A stretch of 64,000 nt of DNA from Amorphus coralli DSM 19760 (GTDB taxonomy: Bacteria; Pseudomonadota; Alphaproteobacteria; Rhizobiales; Amorphaceae): the NCBI RefSeq assembly GCF_000374525.1, contig NZ_KB894571.1, forward strand, positions 62,001-126,000, in the 5' to 3' direction. The notes below the pieces were generated by a model. That model worked only from the letters and a program-made list of their open reading frames with translations, ran no database searches and had not been told where the DNA came from. Shown here piece by piece: positions 18,180 through 25,720 of this stretch; position 1 is the first letter of the stretch, and every line of letters begins with the position of its first letter. The translations under genes and the position numbers were made by a program.

Positions 18180-19544
18180 TCAATCCGCCGTAAGCGGCGA
18201 CGCTTCGAGCCACGGCTCGAGGAACTGGGTGTGCACCTTGCCCGACCGCACCGAGGCGTCGCGGGCGAGCGCCTTGTGAAGCGGGATCGTGGTCTTCGGC
18301 CCGACGATGGTCAGCCCCTCCAGCGCCTCGGCCATCGCGTCGATGGCCGCGTCCCGGGTCGCAGCATGGACGATCAGCTTGCCGAGCAGCGAGTCGTAGA
18401 AGGGCGGGATCGCGTAGCCGTCGTAGAGCATGGTGTCGAAGCGCACCGCGTCGGACGGCGGCACCGACACCGTCTCCACCACGCCCGGCGACGGCATGAA
18501 CTGCATCGCCGGGTCTTCGGCGTTGATGCGCACCTCGATGGCGTGGCCGTCGAGCGTCACGTCGTCCTGCGACAGCGACAGGCTCTCGCCGCCGGCGATC
18601 CTGAGCATCCAGGCGACCAGGTCGATGCCGGTGACCATCTCGGTCACCGGGTGCTCCACCTGGATGCGGGTGTTCATCTCGATGAAGTAGAATTCGCCGG
18701 CCGCCTCGTCGTAGAGGAACTCCACCGTCCCGGCACCGCGATAGCCGACGCTGCGGGCCAGATCGGCGGCAGCCGTGCAGATGCGCTCGCGAGTGGCCTG
18801 GTCGAGGCAGGCGGCGGGCGCCTCCTCCCAGACCTTCTGGCGGCGGCGCTGCAGCGAGCACTCGCGCTCGAAGCAGTGGATGGCGTTGGTTCCGTCGGCC
18901 AGCACCTGCACCTCGATGTGGCGCGGCGCGGTGATGACCCGCTCCAGGTAGAGGCTGCCGTCGCCGAAGGCGGCCTTCGCCTCGGCGCGGGCCTGGGGGG
19001 CGATGCGCTTGAGTTCGTCGGCGTCCGCCGCGATGCGGATGCCGCGCCCGCCACCGCCGGCGGCGGCCTTGACCATCACCGGGTAGCCGACGGTCTCGGC
19101 CGCGGCGAGGGCTGCCTCTTCGTCGGCGACCAGGCCTTCGGAGCCCGGGACCACCGGGACGCCGGCCTCCTTGGCCGCCTCGCGGGCCGCCGCCTTGTCG
19201 CCCATGCGGGAGATGGTCTTGCCGGACGGTCCGACGAAGACGAGCCCGGCGGCCTCCACCGCGTCGGCGAAGGCGGCATTCTCCGACAGGAAGCCGTAGC
19301 CGGGATGGATCGCGTCGCAGCCTGCCTCCTTGGCGGCGGCGATCAGGGCCTCGCCGTTGAGGTAGGATTTCGCCGCCTGGGGCGGGCCGACACAGACGGA
19401 GGCATCGGCGAGCCGCACGGCCAGCATGTCGGCGTCGGCCTCGGAGTAGGCCTGCACCGCCTCCATGCCGAGCGCATGGGCGGCGTGCACGACGCGAACG
19501 GCGATTTCGCCCCGGTTGGCGACAAAGACGCGGCTGAGCGCCAT
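18180..19544 (-). CDS. Biotin carboxylase (AccC-like)
   Basis: The 454-aa protein has the full biotin carboxylase layout: N-terminal domain starting VFVANRGEIAVRV, ATP-grasp with MVKAAAGGGGRGIRI near residue 158, ERECSLQRRRQK near 230, the catalytic EMNTRIQVEHPVTE near 290, and the C-terminal domain. It carboxylates biotin on a BCCP using ATP and bicarbonate. It lies between the BCCP gene (4 bp away) and pxpB, not beside accA/accD, so it is a pathway-specific paralogue and not the fatty-acid enzyme. Confidence 0.94.
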   Translation of the reverse strand: MALSRVFVANRGEIAVRVVHAAHALGMEAVQAYSEADADMLAVRLADASVCVGPPQAAKSYLNGEALIAAAKEAGCDAIHPGYGFLSENAAFADAVEAAGLVFVGPSGKTISRMGDKAAAREAAKEAGVPVVPGSEGLVADEEAALAAAETVGYPVMVKAAAGGGGRGIRIAADADELKRIAPQARAEAKAAFGDGSLYLERVITAPRHIEVQVLADGTNAIHCFERECSLQRRRQKVWEEAPAACLDQATRERICTAAADLARSVGYRGAGTVEFLYDEAAGEFYFIEMNTRIQVEHPVTEMVTGIDLVAWMLRIAGGESLSLSQDDVTLDGHAIEVRINAEDPAMQFMPSPGVVETVSVPPSDAVRFDTMLYDGYAIPPFYDSLLGKLIVHAATRDAAIDAMAEALEGLTIVGPKTTIPLHKALARDASVRSGKVHTQFLEPWLEASPLTAD

Positions 19545-19548
19545 GGGA

Positions 19549-19785
19549 TCAGCCGTCCAGCTCGGCCAGCACGGCGCCGGCGGTGACGGGTTCCTCGTTC
19601 TCCACCTTGAACGCGGTGATGGTTCCGGCGGTGTCGGCCTTCACCTCGATGAAGGACTTCATCACCTCAACGAGCCCGACCACCTCGCCCACGGCGACCG
19701 TGTCACCGACCTCCTTGTAGGGCGCCTCATCCGGCGAGGGCCGCCGATAGAAGGTTCCGGGGATGGGGGAGCGGATTTCAGCCAT
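19549..19785 (-). CDS. Short biotin carboxyl carrier protein
   Basis: This 78-aa protein is essentially only a biotinyl domain. The biotin-accepting lysine is K43 in EVMKSF; the usual AMKM is replaced by VMKS, as in many AccB proteins with E(A/V)MK. It lacks the N-terminal region and thumb of fatty-acid AccB. It carries carboxybiotin between the adjacent biotin carboxylase and a carboxyltransferase, which in this operon can only be the PxpB/PxpC pair. The ATG at 19785 is preceded by AGGAGGAAA. Confidence 0.93.
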   Translation of the reverse strand: MAEIRSPIPGTFYRRPSPDEAPYKEVGDTVAVGEVVGLVEVMKSFIEVKADTAGTITAFKVENEEPVTAGAVLAELDG

Positions 19786-19825
19786 TGGGTTTCCTCCTGG
19801 AAGCGGGGTGTGCGGGTCGGCCAGA

Positions 19826-20611
19826 TCAGGCGGCGGCGGACATCACCTCCGCGGCCGGCATGATGCGGATCCCGTTCTCGATGAGCGCGTCGCGGATCGC
19901 CGTTCCGATGGCGAGCGCTCCGGGCGTGTCGGAATGGAAGCAGATCGATTCGAACTCGATGTCGATGTCGACGCCGGAGGCGGTCATCACCTTGCCCGTG
20001 GTGCAGGCTCGGACGCAGCGCTCGGCCACCTCCTTCGGGTCGAGGACCCGCATGTGGCGGGTGAAGACGATGGTGCCGTCCTCGGCGTAGTCGCGGTCGG
20101 AATAGAACTCGCGGATCACCGGGTGCCCCGCCGCCTTGCAGACGCGGAACGTCTCCGAAGCGCCCATGCAGAAGATCGGGGTGTTGGGGCTCGACCGGCC
20201 GAGCGCTTCCACCAGCAGGCTCGACAGCTCGGCGTTGCGGGCCGCCTCCATGTAGAGCGCGCCGTGCGGCTTCACGTGCTGCAGCGTGCCGCCGTAGCGG
20301 CGGGTGAACTCGCGCAGCGCTCCCACCTGGTAGAGGATGTCGTTGACGAGCTCCTCGGCCTTGGCGTCGATGCGCCGCCGCCCGAAGCCCTGGATGTCGT
20401 CGTAGCCGGGATGCGCACCGATCCCGATTCCGCGCGCCACCGCGCCCTGCACCACGGCATTCATGATGTTCGGGTCGCCGGCATGGAAGCCGGTGGCGAC
20501 GTTGGCCGAGGTGATGAGATCCATCAGGTCTTCGTCGGAGGCCTCCGCGTTCGCCCACTGGCCGAACGACTCTCCGAGATCGCAGTTCAGGTCGACGATA
20601 CTCTTGGGCAC
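19826..20611 (-). CDS. pxpA: PxpA/LamB-YcsF family protein (5-oxoprolinase subunit A-like)
   Basis: The 261-aa protein is a clear LamB/YcsF member: DLNCDLGESFGQW at residues 7-19, ANVATGFHAGDP near 36-47, GAHPGYDDIQGFGRR near 72, and VKPHGALY near 112. With PxpB and PxpC it hydrolyses the lactam of 5-oxoproline to glutamate using ATP. It is first in the eleven-gene operon, facing the LysR gene over 264 bp that contain two nested inverted repeats. The presence of biotin enzymes suggests a related cyclic amide as substrate. Confidence 0.9.
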   Translation of the reverse strand: MPKSIVDLNCDLGESFGQWANAEASDEDLMDLITSANVATGFHAGDPNIMNAVVQGAVARGIGIGAHPGYDDIQGFGRRRIDAKAEELVNDILYQVGALREFTRRYGGTLQHVKPHGALYMEAARNAELSSLLVEALGRSSPNTPIFCMGASETFRVCKAAGHPVIREFYSDRDYAEDGTIVFTRHMRVLDPKEVAERCVRACTTGKVMTASGVDIDIEFESICFHSDTPGALAIGTAIRDALIENGIRIMPAAEVMSAAA

Positions 20612-20785
20612 GCTTGAGCCTCCCTGCTTCGGCCCCGGTCGGACCGGTGTTCCTCCTCAGATCGTCTGCTCAAGCCTTCCGCACGCCGCTTCCGGTATCA
20701 AATTCGTTTTTTCGAAAGACGGAAATCAGCGTCATCGATTTTGACGACGCCTTCATCGCAGCGCAGCATCGACTTCTTCCCGGAA

Positions 20786-20854
20786 ATCAGCCAATATTGA
20801 CGCCGCAAAGACGTTCATCGTATCGGAAAATCCGATACTCCATTATCGGCTGAT
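20786..20854. promoter_or_regulatory. Nested inverted repeats in the pxpA-lysR divergent promoter (candidate LysR operator)
   Basis: At 20820-20838 there is a perfect palindrome with 8-bp arms (GTATCGGA/TCCGATAC) around AAA; its core TCGGAAAATCCGA fits the LysR T-N11-A rule. A second, wider pair flanks it: ATCAGCCAATATT at 20786-20798 and ATTATCGGCTGAT at 20842-20854 (11 of 13 bases match when inverted). The inner site is about 40 bp upstream of the LysR start codon, suiting autoregulation and control of the divergent operon. Confidence 0.6.
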
Positions 20855-20875
20855 TGTTGCGCTGGCAGGGAATGC

Positions 20876-21796
20876 ATGAACTTTCGGCAGGTTAAGTATT
20901 TTGTGGCCACGGCCGAGCTGGGCCAGGTCTCCCGCGCTGCAATGGAACTGTCGATTTCCCAGTCGACCATCACCACCGCCATCAAGGACCTCGAGGCGGA
21001 GATGGACACGCGGCTGTTCGCGCGAACCGCCCAGGGGATGGAGCTGACGCAGGCGGGCCGCCGCTTTCTCGATGCCGCCTACCGGCTCTTGGCCACCGTC
21101 GAGGAGGCGCTGCATTCCGGCACGGAAAACGAGGAGATCTCGGGGACGATCTCGGTCGCGGCGACCTACACGGTGATCGGCTATTTCCTGCCGCAACACC
21201 TGGAGAGGCTGGAGCGGCGCTACCCGAACCTGACCATCCGGCTCTACGAGTTGACCCGGGAAATGATCGAGGACGGGCTCATCACCAACCGCTTCGACAT
21301 GGCGGTGCTCTTGACCTCCAACGTCGACAATCCGGAACTCTCCACCGAGACGCTGCTCTCCTCGCAGCGACGCCTCTGGGTCCCTTCGGGGCATCGTTTT
21401 CTGCAAATGGAAATGGTCAGCTTCAGGGAAATCGCTGAAGAGCCCTACATCATGCTCACCGTGGACGAGGCCGCGCACACCGCGCTGCGCTACTGGAGCA
21501 ACACCGAACACCAGCCGCAGATCCGCCTGCGGACCACCTCCATCGAGGCGGTACGCTCCATCGTCGCCAACGGCCAGGGCATCGCGATCCTCTCCGACAT
21601 GGTCTACCGGCCGTGGTCGCTGGAAGGAAAGCGGCTGGAGACCATCATCCCGGCCCAGCCGGTGCCCTCCATGGATGTCGGGCTCGCCTGGCGCAAGGGC
21701 GCCCAGCTCACCCCCGCCATGCGCCTGTTCCGCGACTATTTCCGCTCCCAGTATCAGGGACCGCACTCGTCCCACACGCGCGTCGGCCCGGGCTGA
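20876..21796 (+). CDS. LysR-family regulator of the eleven-gene pxp/Mo-hydroxylase operon
   Basis: The 306-aa protein starts directly with the LysR helix-turn-helix (MNFRQVKYFVATAELGQVSRAAMELSIS is split over residues 1-28) and LFARTAQGMELTQAGRRFLD. The effector domain begins near residue 95 (GTISVAATYTVIGYFLP). It is transcribed away from pxpA with palindromes between the two genes, so it is the probable activator of that operon, responding to the substrate or an intermediate. The AT-richer intergenic stretch around 20700-20875 contrasts with the flanking genes. Confidence 0.92.
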   Translation: MNFRQVKYFVATAELGQVSRAAMELSISQSTITTAIKDLEAEMDTRLFARTAQGMELTQAGRRFLDAAYRLLATVEEALHSGTENEEISGTISVAATYTVIGYFLPQHLERLERRYPNLTIRLYELTREMIEDGLITNRFDMAVLLTSNVDNPELSTETLLSSQRRLWVPSGHRFLQMEMVSFREIAEEPYIMLTVDEAAHTALRYWSNTEHQPQIRLRTTSIEAVRSIVANGQGIAILSDMVYRPWSLEGKRLETIIPAQPVPSMDVGLAWRKGAQLTPAMRLFRDYFRSQYQGPHSSHTRVGPG

Positions 21797-21897
21797 CCGG
21801 GAGCGTCATCTTCCTCGTCTCGGGGGGTTGCATCACCGGGCGGGCCGGCCCACACCGCCCGCTAACCCCGACCCGGACCAATCCCGCGAGGAAAAGC

Positions 21898-22614
21898 GTG
21901 CACATCAAGGGAATCGTCTTCGACAAGGACGGAACGCTGATCGACTACGCCCGCACCTGGGTGCCCATCAACATCCGCGCCGCCGAGCATGCCGCGGCCG
22001 GTGACGCCGATCTCGCCCGCCGTCTTCTGGACGTCGGAGGCCACCATCCCGACGACAACGTGGTCGCCGGCGGCAGCCTGCTCGCGGCCGGCCACACCGG
22101 CGAAATCGCCGAGGCCTGGATCGAGGCCGGCGCCCCGCACAAGCACGCCACGCTGGTCGATGCGCTGGACGCGATCTTCACCGAGGGCGCGGCCGGCTCC
22201 GTTGCCGTCACCGACCTTGCCGCCCTCTTCCGGCGGCTGGTGGACCGAGGCGTTGCGGTGGGCGTGGCCACCAGCGACAGCGCGGCCGGCGCGCGCGCGA
22301 CGCTGAAATCGGTGGGCCTCGACGGGCAGACCTTCTTCGTGGCCGGCTACGACAGCGGCCACGGCGGCAAGCCCCAGCCGGGCATGGTCAACGCCTTCTG
22401 CCGGGACAACGGACTGGACGCGTCCGAGGTCGCCGTGGTGGGCGACAATCTGCACGACATCCACATGGGCCGCGCTGCCGGCTGCGCCCTCGCCATCGGC
22501 GTCCTCACCGGCACCGCAAGCCGCGAGGAACTGGAAGCCGAGGCCGACCATGTCATCAGCGGCATCGACATGCTGGAGGCGCTGTTCGATCGGCTGGAGG
22601 CCTGGCCGGCATGA
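21898..22614 (+). CDS. HAD-superfamily phosphatase (Gph/PhnX-like subclass I)
   Basis: The 238-aa protein has HAD motif I FDKDGTLIDY with nucleophile D9 and acid/base D11, motif II VATSDS, motif III lysine in GHGGKPQPG and motif IV VGDNLHDIHMGRAAG. I place the start at a GTG at 21898 preceded by GAGGA, since no ATG fits. The closest well-known relatives are phosphoglycolate phosphatase-like enzymes. It follows the LysR gene by about 100 bp and ends against a minus-strand methyltransferase gene, with a hairpin terminator overlapping its stop codon region. Substrate unknown. Confidence 0.85.
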   Translation: MHIKGIVFDKDGTLIDYARTWVPINIRAAEHAAAGDADLARRLLDVGGHHPDDNVVAGGSLLAAGHTGEIAEAWIEAGAPHKHATLVDALDAIFTEGAAGSVAVTDLAALFRRLVDRGVAVGVATSDSAAGARATLKSVGLDGQTFFVAGYDSGHGGKPQPGMVNAFCRDNGLDASEVAVVGDNLHDIHMGRAAGCALAIGVLTGTASREELEAEADHVISGIDMLEALFDRLEAWPA

Positions 22615-22652
22615 AAAAGGCCCGGCCGGATCGCGGTGGATCCGGCCGGGCC
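22613..22652 (-). terminator. Rho-independent terminator of the METTL27-like methyltransferase gene
   Basis: Perfect 14-bp arms at 22619-22632 and 22639-22652 enclose a 6-base loop. Read on the minus strand, the hairpin is followed by CCTTTTTC, a U-tract that overlaps the last codon and stop of the converging HAD gene. On the plus strand the following bases are not T-rich, so it mainly serves the minus-strand gene. Confidence 0.8.
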
Positions 22653-22702
22653 GAAATTCTCAGGCAGCAGCGGCGGCGGCGTGCGCCGCGCCGTTCGTCC
22701 CG

Positions 22703-23332
22703 TCAGGAAATCTTCAGGACCACCGCGCGGCTCGGCACCGTGTCCGGCCGGCCCGGCATGGAGACATAGGACGGCGTCTCTTCCATAACCGTCCAGACGC
22801 CCTTGGTCTGCTGCGCCTTCAGGTAGTCGCCCAGCCCCTCCTTGTAGAGGGAATCCTTGATGGTCACGACCAGGAAGCCACCGGGACGGGTGATGCGGAC
22901 CAGCTCGTCGAAGCCTTCCTCGCCCACGTGCCCGACCGTGAAGACACCTGCAGCCACGATGGCGGCATAGGTGTCATCGGCCATCGGCAGCGTCTCGCCC
23001 AGCGCCGCGATGTGAAAGGCAGAGTAGACGTTCTTGGAGCGCGCCACTTCCAGCATGCCCTCGGAAATGTCGAGCGCTTCCGCCTGCTTGTAACCGACGA
23101 TGTCCATCCATTCGCCCAGCAGTCCCGTCCCGGCGCCGGCATCCAGGACCGGCCCTTCGCCGCGTGGCAGGTAGCGCGTCAGCATTGCCAGGCAGATGTT
23201 GGGATGGCGGTAGCCGAGGGTCGCCATCTCCGTGTCGTAGCGCTTGGCCCAGTCGTCGTATTTCTTCGCCACGTCCGCGGTGCTTTCGGCGGAATAGACG
23301 ACGTCGAGGCTTTTGGCGGGGTCGTTGCTCAT
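22703..23332 (-). CDS. METTL27-like class I SAM-dependent methyltransferase
   Basis: The 209-aa protein has the SAM motif VLDAGAGTGLLGEW near residue 62, ALDISEGMLEVAR near 84 and a VAAGVFTVGHV segment typical of WBSCR27/METTL27-like methyltransferases. The N-terminal VAKKYDDWAKRYD is also characteristic. It is divergent from a choline-kinase-like gene with a 224-bp intergenic region that includes TTTGTGGG. An N-methylation role in the neighbouring quaternary-amine module is possible but not shown. Confidence 0.87.
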   Translation of the reverse strand: MSNDPAKSLDVVYSAESTADVAKKYDDWAKRYDTEMATLGYRHPNICLAMLTRYLPRGEGPVLDAGAGTGLLGEWMDIVGYKQAEALDISEGMLEVARSKNVYSAFHIAALGETLPMADDTYAAIVAAGVFTVGHVGEEGFDELVRITRPGGFLVVTIKDSLYKEGLGDYLKAQQTKGVWTVMEETPSYVSMPGRPDTVPSRAVVLKIS

Positions 23333-23556
23333 GAAAACTCTCTTCTGGAAGTTCGTCAGATGCGCGCGCCGAATCCGCGATCACGTCGTCGCCGGGGCAT
23401 GCGCTTGAAACGCGGGATGGGGCGATGATAACGCTTTGTGGGTATTTTTGGAAGTTTGACGGATATCGAGGCTTCACGCCATAGATATCCAACGAATTCC
23501 AACACAACGATGACGGTGGCCGCCCCTGGCGGACCGCCCTGGAAGGAGAAGAGCGC

Positions 23557-24477
23557 ATGGACACCCAGACCGCCCTGACCCGCCTCCGGCAGGTTCCCGG
23601 CTTCGAAACCGTCTCCGACGGCGACGTGACGATCGAGCGCCTGGGCGGGCTGACCAACGTGGTCTTCAAGGTGACCCGCGCCGGCCGGACCTACCTTCTG
23701 CGCATCCCCGGCGCCGGCACCGAAAGCTACATCGACCGCACGGTGGAGGCGCACAACGCCGTCGCCGCCGCTCGTGCGGGCGTCTCGCCCGAGGTCTTCC
23801 ACTTCGACAAGGAAAGCGGGCTGATGCTCGCCGACTACATCGACGCGCCGACCATGTCGCCGGAGCTCTTCCGCTCGACGCCGGGCGCGCCCACCCGCGC
23901 CGCGAACGCCTTCCGCACGCTGCACCGGAGCGGCCAGACCTTCGAATTCCGCTTCGAGCTCTTTTCCATGATCGACGGCTATCTGAAGGTGCTCGCCGAC
24001 AAGAAGGCAGAGCTGCCTCAGGGCTATCACGACGTGGTCGCGGAGGCGGCCGCGGTGCGCGAGGCGCTCGACGCCCATCCCGCCGCGCTGGCGCCGTGCC
24101 ATTGCGATCCGCTGTGCGAGAACTTCCTGGATACCGGCGACCGGATGTGGATCGTCGACTGGGAATATTCCGGCATGAACGATCCGCTGTGGGATCTGGG
24201 CGACCTGTCGGTGGAAGCCGGGTTCGGCCCCGAGCACGACCGCGAGATGATGGAAGCCTACTGCGGCGGCTCGGTCGACGACGCGACCTTCGGGCGGATG
24301 GTCATCTACAAGGCCATGTGCGACCTGCTGTGGACGCTCTGGGGCCTGATCCAGCACGCCGACGGCAACCCGGTGGAGGACTTCTGGGCCTATTCGGTGG
24401 AGCGTTTCGAGCGCTGCAAGGCGCTGATGGCCAGCCCGGACTTTGCCGGCCACCTGGATGCCGTCCGCAAGGGCTGA
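23557..24477 (+). CDS. Choline/ethanolamine kinase-like phosphotransferase
   Basis: The 306-aa protein has the LicA/choline-kinase fold: N-lobe LGGLTNVVFKV at 29-39, catalytic loop H182-x-D184...N189 in CHCDPLCENF and the metal-binding DWEYSGMNDPLWDLGDL from D201. Such enzymes phosphorylate choline or related alcohols with ATP. GGAGAAGAGCGC precedes the ATG. It converges on a DeoR gene and lies upstream of a ProXVW-type importer whose operon ends in a second kinase of the same family, so both probably act on the imported compound or its product. Confidence 0.88.
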   Translation: MDTQTALTRLRQVPGFETVSDGDVTIERLGGLTNVVFKVTRAGRTYLLRIPGAGTESYIDRTVEAHNAVAAARAGVSPEVFHFDKESGLMLADYIDAPTMSPELFRSTPGAPTRAANAFRTLHRSGQTFEFRFELFSMIDGYLKVLADKKAELPQGYHDVVAEAAAVREALDAHPAALAPCHCDPLCENFLDTGDRMWIVDWEYSGMNDPLWDLGDLSVEAGFGPEHDREMMEAYCGGSVDDATFGRMVIYKAMCDLLWTLWGLIQHADGNPVEDFWAYSVERFERCKALMASPDFAGHLDAVRKG

Positions 24478-24571
24478 CCGGCTTCTGCCGTGGGAGAAAC
24501 CGGCCCGGTGACCGCAAGCGCGCCCTGTCGGCCGTTCGGAGCGGCCGGATTGGCGCGGCGACGGTCCGGTG

Positions 24572-25375
24572 TCACGCGAGTTCGGCGTCGGCCACGTCGT
24601 CCGGCTCCGGCTCGCTCTCCACGCTGAGGATCCGCGCCTCGTGATGAGCGAGCGCCGCCGCCAGCGCGTGCGGCGGCGGACGATCGCAGACCAGCGTGCC
24701 GATGCCGTCGAGGCCGCAGACCTTCACCGGCGCCTGGTTGCGGAACTTGGTGTGATCGGCCACCACCATCGACTGGGTCGACTGCTCGATCATGGCGCGT
24801 GCCAGCTCCGCTTCCTGAAGATGGAAGTCCATGAACCCGCCCTCCGGGTGCACGGCGCCGATCGACAGGATCGCGTGCCGCGCCCGGAAGTTGCGGATGA
24901 ACTGGATCGTGGTCTCGCCGAAGGCGGCGTTGTCGCTGGCGCGGATCTCGCCGCCGGCCAGATGCACCCGGTTGCCCTTGCCCCGCACCAGCGTGCGCGC
25001 GATCTCCGTGCCGTTCGTCACCACGAACAGATCGCGGCGGGCGAGCAGCGCCCGCGCCACGTAGGCCGTGGTGGCGCCGTTGTCGATCATCACCGCGTCG
25101 CCGTCCTCGATCTCCTCCAGCGCGCGCTGGGCAATCGCCGTCTTTGCCGCGGCGTTCAGCGCCATGCGCTTCTCGAACTCCGCCTCGCCGGTGCGCTCCG
25201 GCAGGAGCACCGCACCGTGAACGCGCTCCACCAGGCCGCGCGCGGCCAGCGCCTTGATGTCGCGTCGGACGGTCTCGTCGGAGACGCCGAGGCTGCGCGT
25301 CAGGTCGGCCACCGAACACGAGCCGGACGTTTCCAGCTCTCGCATGATCGCATTGTAGCGGGCGGTCTTGTGCAC
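24572..25375 (-). CDS. DeoR-family transcriptional repressor
   Basis: The 267-aa protein starts with a GTG at 25375 that has GAGGAG six bases upstream. The DeoR winged HTH covers about residues 4-58 (SVADLTRSLGVSDETVRRDI), followed by the sugar-phosphate-sensing DeoRC domain with IDNGATTAYVARAL and VTNGTEIARTL. DeoR proteins usually respond to phosphorylated ligands, which fits a cluster with two small-molecule kinases. It is divergent from the proX gene across 345 bp with repeated TTTTGTGGC motifs, its possible operators. Confidence 0.9.
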   Translation of the reverse strand: MHKTARYNAIMRELETSGSCSVADLTRSLGVSDETVRRDIKALAARGLVERVHGAVLLPERTGEAEFEKRMALNAAAKTAIAQRALEEIEDGDAVMIDNGATTAYVARALLARRDLFVVTNGTEIARTLVRGKGNRVHLAGGEIRASDNAAFGETTIQFIRNFRARHAILSIGAVHPEGGFMDFHLQEAELARAMIEQSTQSMVVADHTKFRNQAPVKVCGLDGIGTLVCDRPPPHALAAALAHHEARILSVESEPEPDDVADAELA

Positions 25376-25720
25376 CGTGTGCTCCTCGCCTGGCGAACCC
25401 GGCGACCTAACCTGTCGCGGGCGGCGCGCCGAACAGTCAGCAGACACGCAGATTTACCACGAGTCCCTGCCCGGTTGCACTGGGATTTTGTGGCTTTTTG
25501 TGGCCTTTCGGTTGACAGTTGTGGTTTTTGAGCCGCAAGATGTGTTGGATTTCAAAGTCGGCGAGTTCGGGCGGCCTTCCGGAAGGGGGGTCGGCTTCGC
25601 TCGTCCCGGTTTCGGAAGGCCGACCACGAATGGCGGTCACCCACCCTTCCGACACCGGTGGCTCCGCGGCCGTCCGGCCCGGCGCGACACCTTCAGACGA
25701 CACTGCAAGGGGAGACTTCC
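25376..25720. promoter_or_regulatory. 345-bp non-coding divergent region between deoR and proX-like genes
   Basis: No gene is supported here. The region is AT-richer than its surroundings around 25480-25560. It holds a perfect direct repeat of TTTTGTGGC at 25486-25494 and 25496-25504 (one helical turn apart), a related TTGTGG at 25519-25524, and a TTGACA-like -35 at 25512-25517 pointing towards proX. A 10-bp inverted repeat at 25572-25581 and 25613-25622 (CGGCCTTCCG/CGGAAGGCCG) would form a hairpin in a leader of about 170 nt. A ribosome-binding GGGGAGA precedes the proX ATG. Confidence 0.6.

Noticed and set aside
24478-24571. Terminator between converging kinase and DeoR genes
   Set aside because: A CGGCCG/CGGCCG pair exists but has only six bases and no T-run.
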